A program made the position numbers and the translations under genes. The notes below the pieces were generated by a model. The model made no database searches, had not been told where the DNA came from, and saw only the letters and a list, made by a program, of their open reading frames with translations. Positions 48,201 to 60,066 of a DNA stretch of 64,000 nt are shown here, one piece after another; the first letter of the stretch is position 1, and each line of letters opens with the position of its first letter. This DNA comes from Hyaloscypha bicolor E (lineage: Eukaryota; Ascomycota; Leotiomycetes; Helotiales; Hyaloscyphaceae), in the NCBI RefSeq assembly GCF_002865645.1, contig NW_020194620.1:813353-877352 (forward strand), in the 5' to 3' direction.

Positions 48201-49990
48201 CCGAAAAGATAATTCTTTAGATTTATAAGGAGTTTTCTTATCTTTAATATAAAGACCTAGTAAAGGAAATCCGGATAGTTAATAGCTTATTACTTATTTA
48301 AGAACTAATTTATAATCTTAGGCTAGTATAAGTTAGCTATAAAAGTAATAAAGAAGCTTAGCTTACTAAAGTATTATATAATAGCTATTAAATCTTAAAA
48401 AAGCTATTATATAAAGTAATTACTACTTATAAAGCTTAATAAGAAAATAAAATAATAGCTAATATTACTTATATAAATATTCTTATAAATTAGAATATTT
48501 ATAAGTTCTATATATATATTTATATAAATATTCTACTAGTATAAGTAAAGCTAGTTAAGCAAGGTAGTCTTATAAATAATATATATATTAATAATATATT
48601 ACTAAAAGAAGTAACTAATATAAAAGAATAGGGAAAAGGCCAAACGAATATAAAGGTAATACTAGTAAAAGACTATTACTCTAGTTATATTTACTAATGA
48701 GTTCTATTATAGTCCTATAACTACAAATTATAGTACTAGCCCGGATTACTATATAAAAAAAGCAAGATATAATAAAATAATATATATATTATATATATAA
48801 TATTAATTATATATATAATATTAATTATATATATAATATTAATTATATATATAATATTAATTATATATATTTATAGATATTTATAGCCTGCTTTATAGAC
48901 TATAAATACCAGATTATTATAGCTTATATTTATATACTTATCCGAAATAAGGGCTATAACCTTATTATTTATTAGGAAATTCTTATAATAATAATTAGTA
49001 TCTAATTCAAGAATTAAGTATATTTATAGGTTAAATAAGATCCGGAAATTAGTTTACTAGCTTATAAAATACTTATAAGCTATTTTATAGGTTATAATAA
49101 ACGAATTATAATTTATAAGTATATTTATAAACTATAAAAGAACTATATAATCTAAATAAAAGAAGTTAGTAGCCCGTATATTAGTTATAAAGAGCGAATT
49201 ATAAAAGAAGAATTATATAAAAAAAAGTTTGATATATAAAGTAGGCTATAGTAGGCCTTAGAAGTAGAAAAGCTTACTATAGATCTAAAAGTACTAGATC
49301 CTATAGGAGAAGTTAATCCGGGTATTTTTCTTATAGCTAATTAATATAAAGGCAAAAATATAATTATATATTCGGATATTTATTTAGAAAGCCTAATAAA
49401 ACGGGTTATTACCTATAAAGAGGTAAGAAAGATATAGAGAAGGCTTATAAATTAGAAGAAGTATTATATTGCCTTTCTTATAATAGGCCTTAAAGTAATT
49501 ATCTATATAACTAAAATAAAGGGCTTTATAAGCTATATAGTAATTTATAAGCGGACCGGTTATATATATAGGAGCTAGCCAGAAGCGGGAAAGAAAGATA
49601 AGAGGCCATATAGTTAGTAGGTTAGTAAAAGAGTTCTTTATAATATAAACTAGGGCTATAATAGACGATTAATAAATCCGTTACTAGTACTATAGGACTG
49701 GCTCGTTTATAGAGACATCCGTAATTAACTATTATTATTACTGAGAAATAGAGAAAGTATTCGGATTAAGTTCTTATAAGGCAAGATATTACTAGGTATA
49801 ATTAGTAATATTTCGGGCCTATTAACTAATTAATTAAGCCAGAAAAGAAAAAGGATATAAACTTAATAATAAAAGCAAGTTTTATATAGCTTAGCCCGCT
49901 TTATAATAAAGTTAGAAATAGGCCGGTTTTGCCTATAGGAAATATAAAAGTAAAGAGGATCTATAATAATAAAGAGAAAAAAGAAAGGAA
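45290..49990 (-). pseudogene. Helitron Rep-helicase, decayed
   Basis: Minus strand. Rep: a reading resembling the KLLINLKNYLFG...IGYIY segment leads to the HUH motif, here TAT ATA TAT (48142-48150, Y-I-Y), where two His codons have become Tyr. A region with landmarks like VLGIDNKIT, YIGPIEAFW and SEQI follows (47450-47700), then LDKRFYL and TGYSL (47000-47300). Helicase: Walker A GPGKTSKTFLY (46643-46666 core); Walker B LIIWDKVP (46415-46438), where the Glu of DE is Lys; C-terminal ITINK and LRVTLQAG landmarks (45450-45560). The product would have nicked and unwound DNA for rolling-circle transposition. The N-terminal part beyond 48500 is unclear and holds a tandem repeat. Stops are at former Gln/Trp codons. 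Confidence 0.85.
48794..48870. repeat. Tandem repeat, 18-bp unit, about 4 copies, in the Rep region
   Basis: The unit is ttaattatatatataata. It lies within the N-terminal part of the decayed Rep-helicase. Confidence 0.88.
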
Positions 49991-50042
49991 AGTAATATAA
50001 GGTCAGGATTTCTTTTCTTAGTACCTTCTATAAAACCGCTAG

Positions 50043-50307
50043 CTTTAGATTTTCCCCTGAGCTTTAAAAAATTATAATAAAAGCCTCTCGTATTTTAGAA
50101 TTACTAAAATATAGAGAAAAGTTCTCGAGTATTCTTTCTATAATCCTAAGCTAAGCTCTAAGAATTTAGATATAATTATATTCCGATATGTAATTCCCTA
50201 GAAAAGAGTAATTCTGGTATTTCTTATATAACTAGTTTTTTTCCAGGAGTCCCGAGAGCTAACTACTTAAGAATAGTCTAAATATATAATAATATAAAGA
50301 AGTAAAA
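50043..50307 (-). repeat. Conserved 5'-end tail of Helitron-type unit 2
   Basis: Aligns with 44930-45188 and 59825-60066; RIP changes are more numerous here (for example gaatttagatataattata for the unmutated ggatttggacgtaatcgc). It is followed at once by hairpin H3. Confidence 0.8.
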
Positions 50308-50392
50308 ACGAGTTTAGGGCCGCTTTACTAAAATTATTACTAGCGGCTCTATATAAGCTCCGGGGCTAGTAATAATTTTGCCCTAAACTTGT
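50308..50392. repeat. 85-bp palindromic terminal hairpin, copy H3
   Basis: Same structure as H1 and H2, with a few transitions (ggctctatat for ggccctatac; cttgt for ctcgt at the end). Confidence 0.95.
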
Positions 50393-51640
50393 CCCGAATA
50401 GCTTTAAATAATACTTTCTTAGTAATAAACTTTTTATAAACTTTTAATAAATTATATAAGAAAGAAAATAGGTTATAAATATATAAAATTATTTAAAAAT
50501 AAGCTAAAACTATTCTTTTAATTTATATTTTAATAACTAAGATTTAAAATTAATATATATATATAATTATTATTAAATTTTAATAATATAAGTATTTTAA
50601 ATAAGTTTTAAAAATTAAAAAATATTAATTTAATATATATAAATTATTTAAAAAAAAAAGTAAAAGTTTATTAAGCTTTATATAATATTTTTATTTATTT
50701 TAATAAATCTTTATTTTTAATTTTAATTTCTTTTTGAAATTCTTTTATTAATATTAAATATAAAAATATCTTTTAATAAATCTTTTAATATTTTAATATT
50801 TTTATAAATTAATATAATTTACTTTTAATAAAAGAATTTAATTTCTTATATATTATATTATCTTATTAAATTATAATAAACTTTCTTTTATTAATTTAAT
50901 TTATAAAACTTATTTTTATATTATATTATATTTTTAAATAATTAATTTTATAAATTCTTAAACTTTAAACTTAATATAAATTCTTTAAATTATTAAAATT
51001 ATTAATTATATATTTTAATTATTTATATATATAAGAACTTGGATTTATAAACTTTTATTTATTATTTCTAATATTAACTATATAAAAAACTTAATTAAAA
51101 TTTATAAAAAGCCTTTTTATTATAATAAGAAATAATATTATTTTTATAAAGCTTTCTTAGCTTTTTCTATTTTCTTATATTCTTTTTATATAAAATATTT
51201 TCTTAATTTTAATTAAATATATAATATTAATATATTTCTTTTAAATATTTAATTTAATAAAATAAAAATTATAATAAATCTAAATTTAAAATATTATTTA
51301 ATATATAAACTTATTTTATATTATTATAAAATTTATAATTATTAAATCTTAATAATATAAGTCTAATAAAATTAAATTTTATAATATAAATACTTTAAAT
51401 AAAAATAAAAATAAATAAGTTTAAAAAATTAATTTAAATATATATAAATTATAAAATAATAAAAGTATATTAAGCTTTATATAATAAATTCTTTTATTAA
51501 TAAATATAATATAAAGAAATTTTTTAATATTAAATAATATTTTTCTTTAAATATAAAAGTATATTTTAATAAATCTTTTAATATTTTAAGTTATTTATAA
51601 GTTTTTAAAATAAATTATTATTAAAAGTTAATAATATTTA

Positions 51641-51808
51641 TTTAATATAAGTTTCTTTAATATAAGTTTCTTTAATATAAGTTTCTTTAATATAAGTTTC
51701 TTTAATATAAGTTTCTTTAATATAAGTTTCTTTAATATAAGTTTCTTTTAATATAAGTTTTTTTTAATATAAGTTTCTTTTAATATAAGTTTTTTTTAAT
51801 ATAAGTTT
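51641..51808. repeat. Tandem repeat, 15-bp unit, about 11 copies, in unit 3
   Basis: The unit is tttaatataagtttc, regular at first and with longer T runs at the end. Unit 1 has one copy at the equivalent place (about 43755). Confidence 0.92.
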
Positions 51809-52070
51809 ATTTTAAAAAAATATTTTAAATATTAAATATAATTTTTATATAATTATTTTAAAAGACTTTAATTAAAGAAGCTTTTTAAAAAAAAATATAT
51901 TATTAAATATATTAAAAATATATTTCTTAATTTAAAAGCTATTTTAATAAATAATTTAAGTTATATATTTCTTATATTATATATTATTTAATTAATTTAT
52001 AATAAACTTTCTTTTATTAATTTAATTTATAAAATTCTTTTTAATATTATATTATATTTTTAAATAATTA

Positions 52071-52075
52071 ATTTT
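52071..52075. repeat. Target-site duplication atttt, left of G5
   Basis: Repeated at 59089-59093. Unit 1 has uninterrupted sequence at the same place (aattttataaattc, about 44060). Confidence 0.9.
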
Positions 52076-52384
52076 TATAAGATATATAATAATAGAATAA
52101 TATATAAGTAGTTAAGATAAGTAAGCTATAAAGTAATACTTATAAGTATAACTAATTCCAAGAATTAATTCTAATAAAAGACTAATTAATACTTCTTTCT
52201 AAAGCTAGGAATATCTTTTTATATATTCCCTAGTACTTAGCCAAATATATAAAGCCCTTTATTTAACTAGAAAATACGAGCTAATATAATTCATATAATT
52301 CTAATTATAAGCTTTACCCAAAATAGGGAACTAGATCTATAATATCTAATACCTATTTATATATTATTATATATATCTATTATA
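52076..52384 (-). repeat. Element G5 3' LTR (left end)
   Basis: 309 bp, tataagatat...tctattata, matching 58780-59088 along its full length. The adjoining minus-strand run cctagagaaaagattaa (about 52385-52401) is a plausible polypurine tract. Confidence 0.92.
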
Positions 52385-52401
52385 TTAATCTTTTCTCTAG
52401 G

Positions 52402-53770
52402 CCCTTATTTCTAAGAGGCCTGAGAAAACTATAAATAGCTTTATAAATAACTTCCTAAAACTTTTCCGGCTACTAGTTTTTCTCAAAAACTTTCTATAAT
52501 TACTTTATTATTATACTAGATAATAGAATTAAAGATATAGTTTATTAACCCTACCTAGTTAACTTATAAATTATCTCTAGTAATTTCCTCTTATAAAGAT
52601 AATATGGATATAATATATATTATTAGATATAAAACTCTTCTGGTCTTCTAATTAGTTTATAAATCCTAACTTAGCCTCTATTTATAAATAAATTATTATT
52701 CTATAGGCCTAAAAGCTTAGAAAAGTTAATTTAATCTTCTAGTTTATTTATAAATCCCTTTTTTAGAATTTTCTAGATATTTCTGGTATAAAGCCGGTTC
52801 CGAATTTATAATTACTATTCGGGGAAAAAGTATTATAAAAAGGCCTCTCTTTTCTTACTAACTAATCTTCTATTTCCTTAACTATAATACTATATCTAGC
52901 TCTTTCTTATTCCTTATCTTTTTTCTTTAAGTCTTCTTTAAATTCTTTTAAGTTCTTTTAAGCTTTATTTAAGCTTTATTTAAATTCTCTTCTAATTTTC
53001 TTTTTTATTTCTTTATTTATTAAGATAAATACTTCTTTTAGTATTTATTAGTTTATTACTATCTATTTAGCTAATACTCCTATATTCTTAATTTGCCTTT
53101 ATTATCTTTAATATTCTAAAAATATTACTAAGTTTCCTGACCTTATTTATATTAAAAGTAATAATTACTTAATATATAATTATTACTATTTTAAGAATAA
53201 GAAATATAATCCTATAAGTTATAAATTTCTTTATTTATTTCTTATTCTAATACTATTTAAGATTTCTTAAATATATATAGTATAATTAAATTGCCTTTTT
53301 TAAGCTATTAATATATATAAGTATTTTCTTTATTCTTTATCCGAAAAAAAGAAAACTATTACTATTTTTCTTTTATACTAAACTATATATACTTCTTATA
53401 TTAAAGCTATTATTTAAAGCTAATAGATTTCTCTAATAATTCAAGAAATAAATTAAGTAATTTTTATTAGCTTAATATAAGTATAAAGTACTTTTAATAA
53501 TATAATTAATATTTTTTAATATTAAGTAAGCTTATTTCTTTCTTATTTTTTTACTAATAGCTAATAGCTTTATAGACTAATTTACTACTTATTTTTCGAG
53601 AGAATCCTAATAAGAATAATAATAAGAATAATAAAGAGTAATTATAAAAGTAGGATATTTATAGAATATAGAAATTAGAGTTTTTAGAATTCTTAATAAT
53701 TTTTATATAGTTTTTCTAAGAATAAATATATGATTTTTAATAATTTCCTAATAAAAGTATTTATTTTTTA
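52402..53770 (-). other. Extra 3' region of element G5 after the chromodomain
   Basis: About 1.4 kb on the minus strand between the chromodomain and the 3' LTR. Around 52900-53010 the reading is rich in Lys, Glu, Leu and Ile (for example LKELKRIQRRLKEK), which suggests a charged coiled coil. Other parts show no motif. It could be a decayed additional ORF, a long pol tail or untranslated sequence. The homologous part of G4 is missing, so it cannot be compared within the window. Confidence 0.45.
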
Positions 53771-53774
53771 TATC

Positions 53775-53990
53775 TCTATTTAGCTAATAGTATTATAATA
53801 TTACTCTTTTCTAAGTATTTTTATAATTCTTAAGCTATATTCTTTAGATTATTTAGTAGTTCTTATATATTATTCGCTAGTAAATAGCTTTTCTAATAAA
53901 TAAAATACTTTTTTTCCTTTTTATCTTTTCTATAGACTATAATAGATTCTACCTCAAATTCCTCTTTATTCTTAATCTCGACTAGTTCTG
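53775..53990 (-). pseudogene. Element G5 chromodomain, decayed
   Basis: The minus-strand reading EEFEVESIIVYRKDKK, then KKYFIY with a stop at the Trp position, then LLNNLKNIA, follows the chromodomain plan: the EVE...I segment, the YxVxW strand and the W...NL helix. It follows the decayed GPY/F-like module (reading KVLEIIGI-like, about 54060-54130) at the C-terminus of integrase. Chromodomains direct integration to H3K9-methylated chromatin, which suits a nested heterochromatic location. The aromatic-cage Trp codon is a stop. Confidence 0.7.
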
Positions 53991-54049
53991 GTTTTACTAT
54001 AATACTAGCTTGCGGGTACTATAGTTCTAAGAAAGAAATATAGAAAATA

Positions 54050-55000
54050 TTATAGATTTAATATAATAATAGTAATTTTAAGTAATATATCTATTTATAT
54101 ATTCCTATAATTTCTAGAACTTTAAAGAAATCGAGATATCTATTTACTAGCTTTATACTAGATTATAGCTATTAAATATTCTTTATATAAAGTATAACTC
54201 TATTATATATATTAAACTTCTTATTAATATACTTCTTATTATAATACCTTTTCTATATATTTATTTCTTCTTACTATTACTTTTCTATTACTTTCCGTTT
54301 TATTTAAATCCTCTATACTTTTTCCTATATTACTAGTATTCTTTCTTCTAAAATATTATTCTTAATATATAGTTTAATATTAGAATAAAATTTATATAAT
54401 ATATAAAATAGAGAAATTCCTATTATTAAATATATAAAGTTATTATATATAAATTCTATAAAAGTAAGCTTTATTACCTAGTTATCCTATTAGTAGCTAG
54501 TATAGTATCTTAAATACTATTCTAGAGTTTAATTTAGATTCTCTATTTATCTATTAGTTTATAAATAGAATATTATACTTAGCTATTATTAAATCTTTAA
54601 ATAGAAATATAGACTTAACTAGAACTTATTTATAAAAACAGATTCTTTATTAGAGGTTATACCTATAGGTATATTAAAGTCTTTAATAATATAATATATA
54701 AATAGCTCTACTAATTCAGGAGCCAAGATTTCCTTAATAATTAGAATATATTATATTATTTTCATATATTTATTAATAATAATAAGTATAGAATTATATA
54801 TCTTATTATAAAACCTAGAAAAAGGTAATCCCGTAATAAAGTCTATAGTAATTTCTTATTATAGCTTAGAAAAAAGAGAAAATAAACTAAGTATATTATA
54901 TAGTAAATATCTCTTTATCTTAGTCTATTAATATATAAGGTAAGTTCTAATATAATCTTTTATATCCTTTTTTATACTTTACTAGAAGTATTTTCTCTAG
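54050..55000 (-). pseudogene. Element G5 integrase, decayed
   Basis: Minus strand. The reading at 54770-54960 matches the Gypsy integrase core start: a YIRTYLIY stretch (the former C..C region of the zinc-binding domain), KIKRYLLYNIL, EITIDFITGLP with the first catalytic Asp codon GAC intact (54841-54843), then ILIIINKY where VDR is expected. Downstream to 54050 lies the rest of the core and the C-terminal module leading to the chromodomain. RIP-type stops occur throughout. The homologous region of G4 is 34274-35200. Confidence 0.82.
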
Positions 55001-55619
55001 AGAATCTCTAGTATTTTACTAGTACTAAAATACCTACCTATAGGATTATTATAATTAGCTTATAATAATTCTTTTTTAAAAGCCGGCTTATTTAGTATAT
55101 AGATAATACTCTAATATTTTAATAATTCAGATATATTAAGTTCCTAAGTCTTAATAGCTCTAGTAGAAATTCCTTTTAAGAACTATTTATACTACTAGTA
55201 TTATACTAATAGATCGAGCCTTTAGTACTATAATAGTAATTTAAGTAATATTTCTTTATTTTCCTTATATACTATTTCGGATCTAGCTATTTATATAGCT
55301 AGAATTTATAGTATATACTATTTATAACTAGCTATACTAGTAATAGACTCAAATAGTAGTATTTCCGGTATTATTCTATTACTAAAATAGACTTCCTTTT
55401 TAGAATTCCTTAGTATCTCGCTAATTAAGAAGTATTTATTTCCTTTTTTCTGGGCCTTAAATTATAGTATTATAGGAATAATATAGTATTCTATTATTAT
55501 TACTTATAGGGCTCTTTATTTTATATTTTATAGTTTATTATAAAGTATAAGTAATAAAGTATCTTTATTTATATCTATTATAAAGTCTGGCTTTCTTAAT
55601 AGCCTATTAGTAGGATTAT

Positions 55620-57000
55620 TATATTCCGGCTAGTATTCTAAAATAAAGTTAAAAATAGCTAGCTTCTTTGCTTATCTTATTTATTAACTATTTAGTTTTC
55701 TCTTAGTTATAAAATATTTCAAGTTATTATAATCTATTTTAATAATAATAGTATATCGGGTATATACTAGATAATATTACTAAGTATAAAATACTAGAAT
55801 AATAGCCAAGAGTTCAGAATTATATATCTTATACTTACTCTTAATTATAGTTATCTTTTTTAAATAGAAGGTAATAGGATATTATCTGGCTTCTGCTTTC
55901 TTATTAAAGAGCTAGGAAATTATATCTATAATTATAAATCCTGAAATATTTGTTTCTATATAAATCTTTAAGGCTAGATTAAAATAATAAAGAATTAGTA
56001 CTATTATAAATATAATTTATAATTTTTTAAAAGCCTTATTTGCCTTATTTATCTAACTAAAATAATATTATAGGTTTCTACTAGTTTTTAATAAATTAGT
56101 TAACTTTTTTATTATCCTAAAGTATTTATAAATAAATCTCTAGTAAAAGTTAGTAAAACCCAGAAATATTTAGACTTCCCTAATATTATTTTTTAGGGCT
56201 AGCTATTTCCTAATAGCTATAATCTGACTAGCTTCTATTTCTATATTATTTGGGCTAATTATAAATTCCAGGAACTCTATTTTCTCTATATTAAACTCGT
56301 ATTTTACCAAGTTTATAAAGAGCTAGTATTATTATAATTACTTAAATATATATTAGATTACTATTATATATTATTCTGGATTCTTTAAATAAATCGAAAT
56401 ATTATTTAGATAAATTATATAGATAATATTTATAAGGCCTACTAATATATAATTAATATATACCTGAAATATTACTAGAGTATTAGATAATTTAAAGGAT
56501 ATAATATAGTATTTAAAATATTTATAATATATTTAAAATACTGTTTTTTATTTATTATTCTCTCGTATTTATAATTAATAATTAATATCTTTTATGTTTA
56601 GCTTTATATATATCTTTATTCTATAAAGCCTATTTATTATTTTATTAATAAGTAATAATAGTATTTGGTTCTTAATAATAATCCTATTTAGATCCCGGTA
56701 ATTAATATATAAATATAGACTACTTCTTTTTTTTAGAATAAATATAATTAGGGTACTAGCTAGGCTAGTAAAATAATAGATCTATTTTTTTTTAGGCTAG
56801 TATTAAGATATTTCTGAAAGATTTTAAGCTTTCTTTCTAATAAAATATATATAGGACTATATAGTAATTAGAACTCTAGTTTCAGATCTATATAATATTC
56901 TATTATATAATAGTCGGATAATATATTTATAGCCTCTATAGAAAATACTAGAAAAAGATCCTAATACTTTTTGGGAAATATAACTATTTTATTAGTAGTA
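55620..57000 (-). pseudogene. Element G5 reverse transcriptase and RNase H, decayed
   Basis: Minus strand. RT: IIYLNNISIYLKNPE, with YLNN at 56401-56412 for YLDD, followed by LVKYEFNIEKIEFLEFIIS (about 56240-56310). RNase H at 55620-55960: readings like YPITFYLKK, YKIYNSELLAIIL and YTIIIKIDYNNLKYF with frame-consistent stops at former Gln codons. These are standard Gypsy landmarks in the right order. Both catalytic Asp codons of RT are Asn. Confidence 0.85.
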
Positions 57001-58750
57001 ATAGTAATAATTCTTTAGTTATTTATTATAGGATAGGTAATTAATAGAAAAATATATATTTTATACTTTACTATTTTAGTAAACTTTCTAGTATTTAGAA
57101 CTTTAATTTTCTATAGTTAAATCTAGTATTTTTATATTATTTCTCTAAAGGAAATCAGGGAATTAATCTAATAAAGCTATAGGAATTCAAGTATTATATT
57201 AATATAATTTAGATTAAAATTATATAATATAAAATATATATTAGCTTTCTTTTAGTTCCCTAGTATATTCTTAGTAATAACTTTAAGAATATAATTTTTA
57301 TATAAATAAATTCTTCTTTCCTCTAATAAAAATAAGAGAGTTATTCTTAATATTAATAGAATACTTATATCTAAAGCTAATTTTCTCTTTATATAATTAG
57401 CCTTTATATTTGAGTTAACTAATATTCTAACTCTTTATTTATCTTTTTTTATTTTAATAGTAATTTTAATTACTATTCTCGTTTTAGGGGCCTTGTTTTC
57501 TATAATATAAATAAATATAATTATTATAAAATATACCTGTTTCCCGGCTTCTTTAGTTCTAGATATTTATATAATTTATAGCCAGATTTATTATAGTTAT
57601 AGTAAGTCGGTTTCCCCTAATTTAGGTAAGTAATAATATAGTAACCCTTTTTCTAGTAAGTAAAACAAATTATATCCGGTTTTATAAATCCTAATACGAG
57701 TATTATATTAGACTTTATTATTATATCTTTATTATTCCGGTTTTATAAACCTTATAATAGGGATATATTTCTCTTCTATTTCCTTTTATTATTCTCTTTT
57801 TCTTTTTTTCTATTTCCCTTCTTTTATTATCCCGTTAGCTTATTATTATATTTCTATTAAATAAATAAGTTTAAATTATTCTTAATTCTTATAGCTATAG
57901 AAATAAGCTTTTCTTTTTCTTATAGAATATTTCCTTAATAATTAATCTTATTCCGAATCTCTTGCCTTAAGCTACTAAATAAGTTATTTTACTTTTATAA
58001 TAAACTTATATATTTCAAGTTATCTAATAGGCTATCTAAGTAAGATATAAAGCTTTAGATATTCTAGCCTGGCTATTATTTAGTATTCTTAAACTTAGTA
58101 AGAGTATTATTATTATAGTTTTCCGGATCTAAGATAGAATTCTTTATAAACTTAATAAAGATCTTCTAATCTATAGTATTAATACCTACTAATTATTTCC
58201 TATACTTCCAGATATCCCTGGCTATATTCTTAAAATAGAAAGTATAATATATAACCTTTATTATATTAGTAGCCCAGGTAATCCTGCTGTCTTTATACTA
58301 CTTTAACTCTGCCTAATAGAAGAAGTCCTGAGCTTCTTTAATACTCTTTCCCTAGTAAGTAAGTAGTTCTTGGGTTTTTAGAGCCCTCTAAACTAAGGGG
58401 GCCGCCGGGGATATAACGGATTCTATATCGGATATTTAAATATCTTTAAGATAATAGATCTGAGTTTCTAGCTTTTCTAGATCTTCTCTTTATTATATCT
58501 CTATTTCTAGCTTAGTAATATAATAGCAAGCCGCCGCTAATTTTTCCGTTATTATTATTTTACTAGCTAGTTCTAGGAGCGTCTGAGTTCTATTTCCCTC
58601 TCCTAACTAGGTAGTATAAAAAGTACTTAACTAGACACTTCCCTAGATATCCGGTTAAGTTACTCTAATAATAGTAGAGGCACTTCTTCTAGTTAATACT
58701 CTAACTATTAATAGTTTTATTTATTAATAGTTTAATTACCTTATAATAAA
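57000..58750 (-). pseudogene. Element G5 protease and gag-like region, decayed
   Basis: Minus strand, between the 5' LTR and RT. About 57580-57760 contains several Tyr-for-Cys patterns followed by KTG (reading YKVYKTG, IYKTGYNLFY), suggesting one or more former CCHC knuckles. The more N-terminal part (57800-58750) has no named motif but keeps higher GC than most of the window (for example gccgccgg, about 58400-58410). The G4 counterpart is 60800-62768. Confidence 0.55.
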
Positions 58751-58779
58751 CTACTTCCCGAAAGTTAGATTAATTAGAA

Positions 58780-59088
58780 TATAAGATATATAATAGCAGG
58801 GTAATATATAAGTAGTTAAAGTAAGTAAGCTATAGAGTAATACTTGTAAGTATAACTAATTTCAAGAATTAATTCTAATAAAAGACTAATTAATACCCCT
58901 TTCTAAAGCTAGGAGCGTCTCCCTATATATTCCCTAGTATTTAGCCAAATATATAAAGCCCTTTATTTAATTAGGAAATGCAAGCTAATATAATCTATAT
59001 AATTCCAATTATAAGCTTTACCTAAAATAGGGAACTAGATCCACGATATCTAATACCTATTTATATACTATTATATATACCTATTACA
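58780..59088 (-). repeat. Element G5 5' LTR (right end)
   Basis: 309 bp, tataagatat...cctattaca; here the terminal CA is still unmutated. Confidence 0.92.
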
Positions 59089-59093
59089 ATTTT
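59089..59093. repeat. Target-site duplication atttt, right of G5
   Basis: Second copy of the duplicated target; unit 3 resumes in register with unit 1. Confidence 0.9.
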
Positions 59094-59155
59094 ATAAATT
59101 CCTAACTTTAAATTATTTAAATTATTAATTATATATTTAAATTATTTATATATAT

Positions 59156-59268
59156 ATAAACTTATATATATAAACTTATATATATAAACTTATATTTATA
59201 AACTTATATTTATAAACTTATATTTATAAACTTATATTTATAAACTTATATTTATAAACTTATATTTA
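59156..59268. repeat. Tandem repeat, 14-bp unit, about 8 copies, in unit 3
   Basis: The unit is ataaacttatattt, with two early tatata variants; a short (ttaaa)n run follows at about 59275-59296. Confidence 0.9.
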
Positions 59269-59699
59269 ATATATTAAATTAAATTAAATTAAATTATTTA
59301 TATTTAATATAAATTATATAAAATATTAATTAAAATTTATAAAAAAAAAATTAATTATAAAAGAAATAATATTATTCTTATAAAGCTTTTTATTTTTTTT
59401 ATAAATTATTATAACTTTATTTATATATATAAAGCTTTTTCTTTTTATAAGCCCTTTTAAGTTTTATTTATTTATATAACTAACTTATTACTTATATTCT
59501 TATTTATAGCCTTTTTTTAGTCTTTATTTATATTTATAAAGCCTTTTCTTTTTTTTATAAATTATTATAGCTTTTTTTCTTACTTGTAATTTCTTCTAAA
59601 TTATTTTATAAGCCTATAAAGCTCTTTTTTTTCTTATATAAACCTTTATAGCCTTATTCTTATTTATAAAGCTCTTTTTTATATTTATAGAACTTCCCT

Positions 59700-60066
59700 T
59701 AAGCTTGCTAGGCATTAGGATTATAGTATATAATATATAGAAGTTTTAGTATTTCTTATATAACTTGTATTTTTGGGAGCCTCGAGAGCTAGCTAGAGCC
59801 TTAAGAATTCCCCTTACCTCACTTTTCCCGAGCTTTAAAAAATTATAATAAAAGCCCCTTGTATCTCAGAACTACTAAAATATAGAGAAAGGTACTCGAG
59901 TATTCTCTCTATAATCCTAAGCTAAGCTCTAAGGATTTGGACGTAATCGCATTCCGATATGCAATTCCCTAGAAGGGGGCAATTCTGGTATTTCTTACGT
60001 GACTAGTTTTTTTCCAGGAGCCCCGAGAGCCAACCGCTTAAGGGTAGTCCAAATATATAATAATAT
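59700..60066 (-). repeat. Conserved 5'-end tail of Helitron-type unit 3
   Basis: Nearly unmutated landmarks (ggatttggacgtaatcgc; ctaagctctaagg). It ends aatataaagaagta, the same as unit 2, and meets Gypsy G4 at 60067. Confidence 0.8.

Larger units (their letters stand above)
45189..50307 (-). mobile_element. Helitron-type unit 2 with Rep-helicase remains
   Basis: About 5.1 kb, framed by hairpin H2 on the left and the conserved tail (50043-50307) on the right. The interior encodes a decayed Rep-helicase on the minus strand, the signature protein of Helitrons, which move by rolling-circle replication. Base composition is clearly less AT-rich than the neighbours. Ends are not the textbook TC...CTRR; a long terminal palindrome resembles the non-canonical Helitron2/Helentron type (inference). 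It lies directly between units 1 and 3 in the same orientation. Confidence 0.8.
52076..59088 (-). mobile_element. Element G5: complete Ty3/Gypsy chromovirus relic, minus strand
   Basis: 7,013 bp, two 309-bp LTRs, atttt duplication, inserted in Helitron-type unit 3. On the minus strand: gag-like (about 57000-58750), RT (YLDD now YLNN, 56401-56412), RNase H (55620-55960), integrase (54770-54960 core) and chromodomain (53775-53990), then about 1.4 kb before the 3' LTR. It belongs to the same family as G4 but is less mutated. The long 3' stretch is unusual for a Gypsy element. Confidence 0.92.
50308..60066 (-). mobile_element. Helitron-type unit 3 (non-autonomous), split by G5
   Basis: Hairpin H3 on the left, AT-rich interior (50393-52075 and 59089-59700) homologous to unit 1, and the conserved 5' tail (59700-60066) on the right. 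Gypsy element G5 is inserted at 52076-59088 with an atttt duplication. The right end (gaagta at 60066) meets Gypsy G4 sequence attaaaataataaag, which in G5 continues uninterrupted from the sequence seen left of H1. So the three units together sit in one G4 site. Confidence 0.75.

Noticed and set aside
45290..49990. Helitron unit 2 as a horizontally acquired active gene because of higher GC
   Set aside because: The helicase and Rep motifs are altered and many stops are present; the higher GC is explained by weaker RIP.
53580..53645. aataataataagaataat run as a coding trinucleotide repeat
   Set aside because: It lies in the decayed 3' region of G5 with no open frame around it.
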